This document shows, one piece after another, positions 56,272-64,000 of a DNA stretch of 64,000 bases (within the stretch, counting starts at the first letter, position 1; every line of letters begins with the position of its first letter). The stretch covers positions 1-64,000 of the forward strand of contig JANSWU010000003.1 of the NCBI GenBank assembly GCA_024743315.1, given 5' to 3'. A program made the position numbers and the translations under genes. Source of the DNA: Hyphomonadaceae bacterium. GTDB taxonomy: Bacteria; Pseudomonadota; Alphaproteobacteria; Caulobacterales; Hyphomonadaceae. Under the pieces are notes generated by a model. The model was not told the DNA's origin, searched no databases, and saw nothing but the letters and a program-made list of their open reading frames with translations.

Positions 56272-57690
56272 TTACTCGAATCCCTTCATGTCTTCGAGTT
56301 CCACGCCTTTGGTTTCACTTACCGCTTTCGCGACGAAGAAGATCGAAACCACGGCCCCGAGGAAATAAATCGCATAGGCCCCGCCAAGCGAAATCGTGAC
56401 CAGAAGGATTGGGAATGTCAGCGTCACGCCAAAATTGGCGAACCATTGGAAAAACCCTGCCACGCCAAGACCTGATCCGCGGATCTGGTTGGGGAACATC
56501 TCACCCAACATCACCCACATAACCGGTCCCCAGGACAGGTTGAACATGGCGGCATAAGTGACGCCAGAGAACAAAGCCAACGGCCCCCAGAACCCAGGTA
56601 GAACGAGGTCACCCGCTTCATTTGTCGTTGCATTGAAAAAACAGATCATCATCGTCCCGAGCGTGATCGCCATGCCGATCGACCCGATGATCAGAAGGGG
56701 CTTACGGCCAATCTTGTCGATCACCGCAAGCGCGACCATCACCGCGCCGATACTGACGACGCCCATGATGACATTGATGAGCAGCGCATTGTCTTCGGTA
56801 AAACCTACCGATTGCCACAACACGGCGCCATAATAGAAGACGATATTGATGCCGACGAGTTGCTGGAAAACTGCGAGCCCGATCCCGACCCAGACGATCG
56901 GGCGAACCTTTCCATTGTCAAAGAGATCTGCCAGTCGTGGTTTATGATCGGTTGCAATCGACGCCTTGATCTCGGTCAGCTTGCGCTCTCCCGCAGCACG
57001 GCCAAACAAGCGCTGAAGCACCGACATAGCTTGTTCGTCGCGATCCTTGATGACGAGAAAACGCGGACTTTGCGGAATCGCAAACAACGCGAAGAGGAAG
57101 ATTGCAGCCGGCACCATTTCGATCCAGAACATCCAGCGCCAGGCTTCAAACCCGAGCCAGAATTCGCTGGTCGAAGACCCAGCGGTCCCTGCCAGCACAT
57201 AATTGCTCATAAAGGCTGCTGTCAGACCAACGATGATCGCAACCTGTTGGATGCTGGAGAGACGCCCGCGAATACTGGCTGGCGTGATCTCACTGATATA
57301 AGCGGGGGCAAGCACGCTGGCTGCCCCGACAGCCAATCCGCCAAGAATGCGGTAGAGGATGAACTCGATGGCGCCCGTCGAAACGCCAGAGCCCCAGGCG
57401 CTCACGAAAAAGAATACAGCGGCGACCATAAGTACCCCGCGCCGGCCAAAAATGTCCGCTGTTCGCCCGGCAATCATGGCGCCCACAGCGCATCCAATCA
57501 GCATCGATGCGACGCTAAAGGAAATTACCCACTCGCCGTCTCCAAACTCAGCGCGCAGACCGTCTATCGTGCCATTGATCACACCGCTATCGAATCCGAA
57601 CAAGAATCCGCCAATCGTCGCGATGACACTGATCAAAATGATTTGTCCGAGATTGGTATCATCGGTTTGCATTGAAGCTGTAGCTTCCAT
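56272..57690 (-). CDS. Sugar-porter family MFS transporter
   Basis: 472-residue, 12-helix sugar porter. Hallmarks: GFLFGFDSGVINGTI in helix 1, GRTADIFGRRGVLM between helices 2 and 3, GGLAVGAASVLAPAYISEITPASIRGRL, QQLVGINIVFYYG in helix 7 and DKIGRKPLL. It is similar to glucose/xylose:H+ symporters and Glf-like facilitators; glucose or xylose is likely, but which one cannot be decided. It is divergent from the lipoprotein GH3, with a perfect LacI-type operator between. GGGAGGA lies before the ATG. Confidence 0.9.
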   Translation of the reverse strand: MEATASMQTDDTNLGQIILISVIATIGGFLFGFDSGVINGTIDGLRAEFGDGEWVISFSVASMLIGCAVGAMIAGRTADIFGRRGVLMVAAVFFFVSAWGSGVSTGAIEFILYRILGGLAVGAASVLAPAYISEITPASIRGRLSSIQQVAIIVGLTAAFMSNYVLAGTAGSSTSEFWLGFEAWRWMFWIEMVPAAIFLFALFAIPQSPRFLVIKDRDEQAMSVLQRLFGRAAGERKLTEIKASIATDHKPRLADLFDNGKVRPIVWVGIGLAVFQQLVGINIVFYYGAVLWQSVGFTEDNALLINVIMGVVSIGAVMVALAVIDKIGRKPLLIIGSIGMAITLGTMMICFFNATTNEAGDLVLPGFWGPLALFSGVTYAAMFNLSWGPVMWVMLGEMFPNQIRGSGLGVAGFFQWFANFGVTLTFPILLVTISLGGAYAIYFLGAVVSIFFVAKAVSETKGVELEDMKGFE

Positions 57691-58016
57691 CAGGTCGTCC
57701 TCCCACGACGATTATGTTTTTTGTTTTCTGGAACTTATGCCCTGTGAACGAGCGCTGCCCAGGCTTCAGTTTGCTCAGCGTTAGCACGAGCGAGAAGAAA
57801 TTGATAGCGCTATCATAATTTGCTGATATACAAGATCCCAAGCTGGTTTTACGCAAGACCGCAGACAGAAGCATGACCAATAAAGCGTGCCACTGAGGGA
57901 GATTTTTTCACGGCGTCGATGCGTCAGCGCCGACCACGATCTCGCACAACTTTTAAACAACCTGTTCCGCTTGTGTGCCTCGGAACGCCCAGACTATTTC
58001 AAATCGGAGCCAGATC
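57691..58016. promoter_or_regulatory. Divergent promoter region, MFS transporter / GH3 lipoprotein
   Basis: 326 bp without a credible gene. It contains the perfect palindrome at 57802-57815 and the GH3 ribosome site (GGAG at 58006-58009). Nothing else was recognised. Confidence 0.5.
57802..57815. promoter_or_regulatory. LacI-type operator 2
   Basis: TGATAGCGCTATCA, a perfect 14-bp palindrome with the central CG typical of LacI-family sites. It lies 112 bp from the MFS transporter start and 202 bp from the GH3 start. The lacI gene is 3 kb to the right. Confidence 0.75.
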
Positions 58017-60581
58017 TTGAGACTGACATACCGCACCTCTGCATCCACCCTCGTACTGGGCGCTGCTGCCCTCTTGTCCGCCTGCACTAGTATCGGCGCC
58101 ATTCAGACAGAACCGGTTACAGCAGATGTCCCGCCAGGCGCCGCGGAAGAGGTCGCAGAAACGATCGGGGCCCCCACCGCCGATGCGAAGGAAGTCATCA
58201 ATCCGGAGAATTGGCCGATCGTTGAAACACCGCCTCTCGACCCGGCGATTGAAGCGCAGATCGATGAGATCATGGCGAAGATGACCCTGGAACAAAAAGT
58301 CGGCCAGGTGATTCAAGCCGATAGCGGGTCGGTGACACCCGAAGAAGTCAAACAGTATCGACTTGGGTCCGTCTTAAGCGGGGGTAACTCGGCGCCCGGC
58401 CCCGAGCCATACGCTGATGCTCAGACCTGGCTCGACGCGGCGGACGCCTATTTTGAGGCCTCGATCGACCCCGAAGGCGTAGAAATCCCGATCCCCACAA
58501 TCTGGGGCATAGATGCGGTCCATGGCCATGCCAATCTCAGAGGTGCGGTCGTGTTTCCTCACAATATCGGCCTCGGGGCAATGAATAATCCTGACCTGAT
58601 TGAGGAGATCTATCGTGTCACCGCTCTGGAACTACGTGTTTCCGGACATGATTGGACATTCGCGCCGACATTGGCCGTGCCACAAAATGATCGCTGGGGC
58701 CGGACCTATGAAGGCTTCTCAGAAAGCCCTGACATCGTCGCGTCTTATGGCGACCGAATTGTCTACGGATTACAAGGCCGGTACGGCGATGACGATTTCC
58801 TCAATGAGGAACACGTGCTGACCAGCGCCAAGCACTTTGTCGGTGATGGCGGCACCAAGGATGGGGTCGACCAAGGCGATGCGGTGATTAGCGAAGCCGA
58901 GCTACGGGATATCCACGCCGCCGGTTATGTGACCGCCATCGCCGCGAACGCCCAAACCGTCATGGCCAGCTTCTCAGCCTGGAATGGTGAGCGCATGCAT
59001 GGCCAGAAAGAATTGCTCACGGACGTCCTCAAAGGGCGCATGAATTTCAAAGGATTCGTGATTGGCGATTGGAATGGTCACGCGCTGATCCCCGGATGCA
59101 CAACAACCGATTGCCCGGAATCGCTGAATGCCGGGGTCGACATGTTCATGGCACCGGACAGCTGGGAAGGCCTGTGGCAATCGACTTATGAACACGTTCA
59201 ATCAGGACGCATTCCGATGGAACGCCTTGATGATGCGGTGCGTCGTATCCTTCGCGTGAAGATAAATGCGGGAATGTTCGACAATCCGCTAAAACCAAGC
59301 GAGCGTCCGCTGGCCGGTGACGAGAGCCTGCTCGGCAGCCCTGAACACAGAGCGGTAGCGCGCCAGGCCGTACGCGAGTCACTCGTGCTGTTGAAAAACA
59401 ATGACAGCTTGTTGCCGCTCGACCCGGGTCAAACCATTCTTGTCGTTGGCGATGGGGCAGACAGCATCACCAAAGTTGCGGGCGGTTGGACCTTGTCCTG
59501 GCAAGGCGGGGGCTATCCGAATGAGGAATTCCCGAATGGTGAGACCGTGCTTTCAGGAATCTCGAAAGTTGTTCGCGAGAACGGTGGAACCTTGATTTTC
59601 GATCCTGAAGGCACTGCGGATGTTGACGCGGACGTCGTGATCGCCGTCTATGGCGAAGACCCCTACGCGGAATTCCAGGGCGATGTCCCGGATGTGGACT
59701 TCCGCCCCAACGGTTTCGATACTGAATTGTTGAGCAGTTACCAGGAGGGCGGCGCTAAAACCGTGTCTGTCTTCCTGTCGGGGCGGCCATTATGGACCAA
59801 TCCTGAAATCAATGATTCTGACGCATTCATCGCGGCGTGGCTCCCGGGCTCAGAAGGCGGCGGTATTGCTGACATGCTGTTTCAGACCGATCCGTCTTTC
59901 GATTTTACCGGGCGACTGTCTTATTCCTGGCCGAAGCTTGCTACTCAGGTTGAGCTAAACGTACACAAAGAGCCTTACGATCCATTGTTCGCATTCGGAT
60001 ATGGCTTGTCGTATGGCGATAATGGCAATCTTGAACAGCTTCCCGAAGAGTCTGGATTGTCCCAAAGCACGGCGGCGAACAAGAGTGTCTTCTTCTCGAA
60101 AGGTGAGCTCCCCGCACCCTGGGAAATCATCCGCTACGGCTCGCCCGTGACCTCTCTGCCGTTCGAATCTGCCGGGCTCATCGTCACCGCTTATGATCGC
60201 GCGGCACAAGAAGACTCTCTGAAAATCGAGTTTAAAACCGGCGAAGAGGATTTCCTGATCGCATCCAGCTATCCGGTTGATCTGTCACGCGAAGCGAATG
60301 GTGCAATGGAGCTAGTCTTCGAGGCCAAGTCTCTAAATGGCGAATCCTCCGTTGAGATTGGCATGGGCTGCGATGCAGAGGCTTGCGACGCCTTTTTGCC
60401 TGTTGATCTGAATGAAGACTGGAGTGAAGTGCGCCTCAGTTTGTCCTGTTATGCGGACCTCGGCATCAGAATGGATGTGATCAAACGACCGCTGATCATT
60501 TCTGCAGAGGCGGGTCAAACACTGGGCGTGTCAGAAATTCGCCTCGAAGAGGATCAGGATGCCGCTCCAAATTGCGACTAA
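58017..60581 (+). CDS. Glycoside hydrolase family 3 lipoprotein, exo-beta-glucanase type (TTG start)
   Basis: About 854 residues. The signal peptide ends in lipobox LLSAC (Cys23), then a flexible stretch. The (beta/alpha)8 domain has KHFVGDGGTKDG and nucleophile Asp351 in VIGDWNGH; an alpha/beta sandwich (about 445-640) and a long C-terminal region with two beta-rich parts follow. It resembles ExoP-type exo-1,3/1,4-beta-glucanases. Start: TTG at 58017 with GGAG 7 nt before it and an immediate signal peptide; GTG at 57975 is the alternative. Anchored in the periplasm or at the cell surface, it should release glucose for the MFS transporter. Confidence 0.9.
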   Translation: MRLTYRTSASTLVLGAAALLSACTSIGAIQTEPVTADVPPGAAEEVAETIGAPTADAKEVINPENWPIVETPPLDPAIEAQIDEIMAKMTLEQKVGQVIQADSGSVTPEEVKQYRLGSVLSGGNSAPGPEPYADAQTWLDAADAYFEASIDPEGVEIPIPTIWGIDAVHGHANLRGAVVFPHNIGLGAMNNPDLIEEIYRVTALELRVSGHDWTFAPTLAVPQNDRWGRTYEGFSESPDIVASYGDRIVYGLQGRYGDDDFLNEEHVLTSAKHFVGDGGTKDGVDQGDAVISEAELRDIHAAGYVTAIAANAQTVMASFSAWNGERMHGQKELLTDVLKGRMNFKGFVIGDWNGHALIPGCTTTDCPESLNAGVDMFMAPDSWEGLWQSTYEHVQSGRIPMERLDDAVRRILRVKINAGMFDNPLKPSERPLAGDESLLGSPEHRAVARQAVRESLVLLKNNDSLLPLDPGQTILVVGDGADSITKVAGGWTLSWQGGGYPNEEFPNGETVLSGISKVVRENGGTLIFDPEGTADVDADVVIAVYGEDPYAEFQGDVPDVDFRPNGFDTELLSSYQEGGAKTVSVFLSGRPLWTNPEINDSDAFIAAWLPGSEGGGIADMLFQTDPSFDFTGRLSYSWPKLATQVELNVHKEPYDPLFAFGYGLSYGDNGNLEQLPEESGLSQSTAANKSVFFSKGELPAPWEIIRYGSPVTSLPFESAGLIVTAYDRAAQEDSLKIEFKTGEEDFLIASSYPVDLSREANGAMELVFEAKSLNGESSVEIGMGCDAEACDAFLPVDLNEDWSEVRLSLSCYADLGIRMDVIKRPLIISAEAGQTLGVSEIRLEEDQDAAPNCD

Positions 60582-60589
60582 GATGCACA

Positions 60590-60633
60590 GTCCGCGATCC
60601 GTTCTGGCTTCAAAACCAGGCATGATCGCGGAC
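60590..60633. other. Inverted repeat between GH3 and lacI
   Basis: Arms GTCCGCGATC (60590-60599) and GATCGCGGAC (60624-60633), 10 bp perfect, with a small inner hairpin CTGG/CCAG. It lies 8 bp after the GH3 stop. There is no T-run, so it is a terminator or attenuating hairpin only by position. Confidence 0.45.
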
Positions 60634-60668
60634 GGGTTGCAAACTGTCAGCATCTGGAACGTCACAAA

Positions 60669-60713
60669 TCGCAATTTTCACGAATGAGTCGCAATTGGCT
60701 CATAGTTTGCGAC
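60669..60713. repeat. TCGCAATT repeats in the lacI promoter region
   Basis: TCGCAATT occurs at 60669-60676 and 60689-60696, exactly 20 bp apart, roughly two helical turns. The second copy also forms an inverted repeat with TTGCGAC (60707-60713; arms GTCGCAA/TTGCGAC, spacer 12). These could be binding sites for a regulator of lacI. Confidence 0.4.
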
Positions 60714-60761
60714 AAGAAAAGATCCGTTTAGGATGGACGAAGGGGTTTTGAACTCTTGTTG

Positions 60762-61808
60762 ATGAATAAGAAACAGACCGCCACGATTAAGGACGTTGCA
60801 GAACTCGCACGTGTGTCCCAAATGACTGTGTCGCGCGTGCTCAATGATCAGAGCGCGGTTAAGGAAACAACGCGTAAGCGCGTGCAAGCGGCCATGCGCG
60901 AACTGAACTATCGCCCCAATATTATGGCGCGAAACCTGGCTGGGCGCGCGGGTCTGTTTATCGGGTTGATCTACAGGAACCCGAGCTATGGTTATCTTAG
61001 TGAATTCCTGCTCGGGGCCCTCGATACGTGTCGCAAGCTCGGCCACTATTTGATCGTCGAAGAACCCCTGGTCGACGATAACATGGTCGATCTTGAGCAG
61101 ATCGAGAAACGGTTTCTGGACACGAGCATACAAGCACTGATCGTCGTACCGCCCTTGTCCGACGATCCAAAACTGATTGATACGCTCGAGCGCACCGGAA
61201 TTTCTTTTGTCTGTGTCAGCCCCAAACTCGATGCCTATACCGGGCCGAGCGTCCGTATGGATGATGTAGCGGCAGCAGGAGAAATGACCGGCTACCTTCT
61301 CAACCTTGGCCACAATCAGATCGGCCTCATCAAAGGTCCACCGGACCATATGTCGAGTGAATTGCGCCTGGCCGGTTACCGCAATGCTTATCGCGAACGC
61401 GATAAAGTGGTCGAGGAAGACCTCATCGTTTCGGGCGACTTTACTTATGTTTCGGGCATGCAGGCCGCGAGCAAGCTTTTATCCCGCCCAAAGCCACCCA
61501 CCGCGATTTTTGCTTGTAATGATGATATGGCCGCTGGCGCCATCGCCGCGGCCCATCAAGCCGGGTTGCGCGTCCCTCAAGACGTTTCAATCGTCGGCTT
61601 CGATGACACTGCAAACGCTTCAGCGCTTTGGCCGCCATTGACGACCGTACGCCAACCCATCCGGGATATGGCTAGCTCGGCGATAGAAATCCTGGCGCGG
61701 CGTGTGGCGCAAAGCAAAGCAAAAGTCCCGACGCGAACCGAGAACTTGACCCTCGACCATGAACTCGTGATCCGGCAATCCGCGGCGGCGCCTACACAAA
61801 TCGATTGA
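60762..61808 (+). CDS. LacI-family transcriptional regulator
   Basis: About 348 residues. N-terminal helix-turn-helix IKDVAELARVSQMTVSRVLND (residues 7-27), a hinge helix (YRPNIMARNL), and a periplasmic-binding-like effector domain. ATG at 60762 is preceded by two in-frame TTG codons. It is the only regulator in the sugar locus. Three sites of form TGAYAGCGYTRTCA near its neighbours are probable operators, so it probably represses glucan and sugar uptake genes in the absence of sugar (inference). Its 3' end overlaps that of convergent xylA by 17 bp. Confidence 0.9.
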   Translation: MNKKQTATIKDVAELARVSQMTVSRVLNDQSAVKETTRKRVQAAMRELNYRPNIMARNLAGRAGLFIGLIYRNPSYGYLSEFLLGALDTCRKLGHYLIVEEPLVDDNMVDLEQIEKRFLDTSIQALIVVPPLSDDPKLIDTLERTGISFVCVSPKLDAYTGPSVRMDDVAAAGEMTGYLLNLGHNQIGLIKGPPDHMSSELRLAGYRNAYRERDKVVEEDLIVSGDFTYVSGMQAASKLLSRPKPPTAIFACNDDMAAGAIAAAHQAGLRVPQDVSIVGFDDTANASALWPPLTTVRQPIRDMASSAIEILARRVAQSKAKVPTRTENLTLDHELVIRQSAAAPTQID

Positions 61809-63108
61809 GCAAGTTTTCCAACATCTCTTGTCGTCCGGAACGTGGCGACGGTTCGATTCCGCCGGCTTCGACCTTGGCCGCGATGTCTTCGAGCGACGCA
61901 TGCTCGAATATCCACTTACCAAAAGATTCTGACCAGCCATTGTAACGTTCTGATAGAAACGCTTCATACGTTCCATCTTCGAGGATCGCGTCGGCGGCGA
62001 GCAGACCGCGTGCCAGGGCATCTACCCCCCCGATATGACCGTGGAACAGATCTTCTGCATCAATGCTCTGACGTCGAACTTTGGAGTCGAAATTGAACCC
62101 GCCTGTTGTAAAGCCGCCATGCTTCAGAATGTGAATCATTGATCGTGTGATTTCCAGCGGCTCCATCCAGAACTGATCTGTGTCCCAGCCATTCTGCGGA
62201 TCGCCGCGATTGGCGTCGATAGATCCAAATATGTCATGGGCGAAGGCCATTGCGATCTCATGATCCATGGCATTGCCTGCCAGTGTCGCATGATTGGTCT
62301 CGATATTCACTTTTACATCGTCCAGAAGGTCATAGCGTTGCAGAAACCCGAAGACGGTTTGTGTATCTCGGTCGTATTGGTGCTTGGTCGGCTCATGTGG
62401 TTTTGGCTCAATCAAAAGCGGTCCTTTGAACCCGATCTTGTGCTTGTGTTCGACCGCCAAAGAGAGCATGCGCCCCAGCTGGTCCAGTTCCTGGCCGGGA
62501 TCCGTATTCAGCAGCGTGTCATACCCTTCGCGGCCACCCCATAGAACATAGTTCTCTCCGCCCAATCGATGGGTCGCTTCAAGCGCCTGACGAATTTGCA
62601 TCGCTGCGCAGGCGAAGACTTCTGGATCCGGATTGGTGGCAGCGCCCGCCATATAGCGTGGATGACTGAAGACATTTGCAGTTCCCCAAAGGAGCTTCAT
62701 CCCAGTGCGTTCCATCTGCGCTTGCAGCGGATCCAAGATGCGCGCAAAGTTTTCTGTATGCTCCGTCATCGTCTCAGCAGGCGCCATTACATCGACGTCG
62801 TGAAAGGCAAAATAGGGCCACCCCAGCCGGGCGAAAAACTCAAACGCTATTTCGAGCTTGGCTTCCGCCATTTCCTGGCCCGCAAGGGCGTGCCAGGGGC
62901 GATTGAACGTGCCGGCGCCAAATACGTCGAACCCGTCCCAACAGAAGGTGTGCCAATAACACGTGGAGGGACGAAGGTGATCTTCCATGCGTTTGCCGCG
63001 CACCAATCGATCTTTATCATAATAGCGATACGCGAGTGGGTTCGCACTCTCTGGGCCTTCGTAAGCGATGGGGCCGATCCCCTCATAAAAGCTGGTCGTA
63101 TCAAACAT
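61792..63108 (-). CDS. xylA: Xylose isomerase
   Basis: Converts xylose to xylulose, also glucose to fructose in vitro; cytosolic tetramer. 438 residues, the class II length. Catalytic histidine in YWHTFCWDGFD, metal-binding ETNHATLAG and NRGDPQNGWDTDQF, and FNFDSKVRRQS. ATG at 63108 preceded by AAGGA. It follows xylB by 11 bp on the same strand, an operon xylB-xylA whose promoter is off the window. It is convergent with lacI. Confidence 0.97.
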   Translation of the reverse strand: MFDTTSFYEGIGPIAYEGPESANPLAYRYYDKDRLVRGKRMEDHLRPSTCYWHTFCWDGFDVFGAGTFNRPWHALAGQEMAEAKLEIAFEFFARLGWPYFAFHDVDVMAPAETMTEHTENFARILDPLQAQMERTGMKLLWGTANVFSHPRYMAGAATNPDPEVFACAAMQIRQALEATHRLGGENYVLWGGREGYDTLLNTDPGQELDQLGRMLSLAVEHKHKIGFKGPLLIEPKPHEPTKHQYDRDTQTVFGFLQRYDLLDDVKVNIETNHATLAGNAMDHEIAMAFAHDIFGSIDANRGDPQNGWDTDQFWMEPLEITRSMIHILKHGGFTTGGFNFDSKVRRQSIDAEDLFHGHIGGVDALARGLLAADAILEDGTYEAFLSERYNGWSESFGKWIFEHASLEDIAAKVEAGGIEPSPRSGRQEMLENLLNRFV

Positions 63109-63119
63109 GGTCTAATCCT

Positions 63120-64000
63120 TCAGAGTATATTTTGGGTGCCGCGATAAAGCGCCCGATAGCGCTCAAGCTGCTCCGCCATAAAACGTGTTTCGCTTGGCTT
63201 GGCTTCGATTTCATATTCAATCTCTGGCGCGTCAAAGTCGGGTTTCCGCAAACCCTGTGCACCCATCTGAGCCAGTCGCGCGGCGCCGAGTGCCGGTCCG
63301 ATATCGGCATTCTTGCGATAGATCAGAGTCTTATTCAGCGCTGCGGCAAGGATCCGTCCCCAATAGGCGGAGCGGGCACCGCCACCAATGACGCTAATCG
63401 CTTCAATATCATTTGCGGAGGCCAACACATCCAGGCCATCTGCGAACCCAAGCGCCACCCCCTCCAAAACGGCTTGCGCGACCGTGCTTGCATCACTTTC
63501 GTGCGTGAGGCCGAAGATAACCCCCTGCGCGTTGGGATTGTTGTGTGGGGTTCTTTCCCCAGACAGATAAGGCAAAAATAGCGATCTCGACCTGCCAAAT
63601 TCGTCCGCGGCGTCTGCAGCAGCGATCAATGCCCCGACATTTGCGAGACCGGTCAGCCGCACTGCCCAATCAAGGCAGCTGGCCGCCGACAGCATCACGG
63701 ACATTTGGTGCCAGACGTCCGGCAGAGCGTGACAAAAGGTGTGAACGCCGCTGCTCGCATTCGGGCGATACGAAGCATCCGCTGTAAACAAGACGCCAGA
63801 GGTGCCGAGCGAGAGAAAGGCATCCCCTACCCCGAACACGCCAATCCCGACCGCACCAGCTGCATTGTCCCCTCCGCCTGCAATCACAGGCGTTGCATTC
63901 GGCACGCCCCATTCCTGCGCCACGCGATCGCGGAGTTGGCCGGTAATCTCAGAGCCCTCATATGCGCGTGGCATCTGCTCGATGGTCAGATCACAGGCTT
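63120..64000 (-). CDS. xylB: Xylulokinase, C-terminal part (cut by window edge)
   Basis: Phosphorylates xylulose for the pentose phosphate pathway. The frame is open to the last base; about 293 C-terminal residues are present, beginning around ACDLTIEQMPRAYEGSEITG. FGGY-kinase motifs: VIAGGGDNAAGAVGIGV, FLSLGTSGVLF, FLPYLSGERTPHNNP and the C-terminal ISVIGGGARSAYWGRILA. The N-terminal half is beyond 64000. It precedes xylA. Confidence 0.95.
   Translation of the reverse strand, partial: ACDLTIEQMPRAYEGSEITGQLRDRVAQEWGVPNATPVIAGGGDNAAGAVGIGVFGVGDAFLSLGTSGVLFTADASYRPNASSGVHTFCHALPDVWHQMSVMLSAASCLDWAVRLTGLANVGALIAAADAADEFGRSRSLFLPYLSGERTPHNNPNAQGVIFGLTHESDASTVAQAVLEGVALGFADGLDVLASANDIEAISVIGGGARSAYWGRILAAALNKTLIYRKNADIGPALGAARLAQMGAQGLRKPDFDAPEIEYEIEAKPSETRFMAEQLERYRALYRGTQNIL

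Overview
The window reads as a chromosomal segment of an alphaproteobacterium, most likely of the Caulobacterales/Hyphomonadaceae-Maricaulaceae kind and probably marine. The evidence is the gene order dusB-ntrB-ntrC-ntrY-ntrX-trkA-trkH-hfq-hflX, the clpP-clpX-lon block, lipA next to a COQ10-type gene, a fused ispDF, an NtrC without the sigma-54 contact loop, and one perfect CtrA-type box (TTAA-N7-TTAA) beside a GANTC site. The species assignment is inference. No phage, insertion sequence, CRISPR array or plasmid function was seen.

Layout. 1-4.4 kb: start of tuf, then pgl-pgi facing secE-nusG, then a lone SMP-30 lactonase. 4.4-9.5 kb: an RND efflux operon with its own TetR regulator and a palindromic operator. 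9.6-16.4 kb: mazG, glnB-glnA, coq4 with a histidine phosphatase, a large ThDP-dependent AceE/transketolase-like enzyme and tRNA-Val. 16.5-23.1 kb: lon, clpX, clpP, a DUF3088-like gene, hflX and hfq. 23.2-33.1 kb: potassium uptake (trkH, trkA) joined to two nitrogen-type two-component systems and dusB. 33.2-47.1 kb: isoprenoid, tRNA-thiolation, lipoate and ubiquinone-linked genes, an acyl-ACP synthetase-like enzyme, then tatD-holB-tmk, a D,D-carboxypeptidase and rlpA. 47.4 kb: tRNA-Ser.

47.6-64 kb is the accessory region: a beta-glucan utilisation locus running into xylose genes. It holds two adjacent GH17 enzymes without signal peptides, a GH16 lipoprotein, a GPH-type sugar transporter, a GH3 without signal peptide, argE with a small unknown ORF, a sugar-porter MFS transporter, a large GH3 lipoprotein, a LacI-type regulator, xylA and the 3' part of xylB. 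I infer this route: GH16 and the lipoprotein GH3 cut glucan outside the cytoplasm, GPH and MFS transporters import oligosaccharides and glucose, and the GH17 pair and second GH3 finish in the cytoplasm. Pgi and Pgl would connect glucose to central metabolism. Near-identical palindromes (TGAYAGCGYTRTCA) lie in two divergent promoter regions of the locus and a degenerate copy in a third, which suggests control by the one LacI protein encoded there.

The best candidates for new biology are that LacI/beta-glucan circuit with its cytoplasmic GH17 tandem, the small unknown gene under a perfect CtrA box, and the NtrC and NtrX proteins that both lack GAFTGA. Most of the rest is conserved housekeeping. 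Several genes (GH16, large GH3, tmk, hflX, ntrY) appear to start with TTG.
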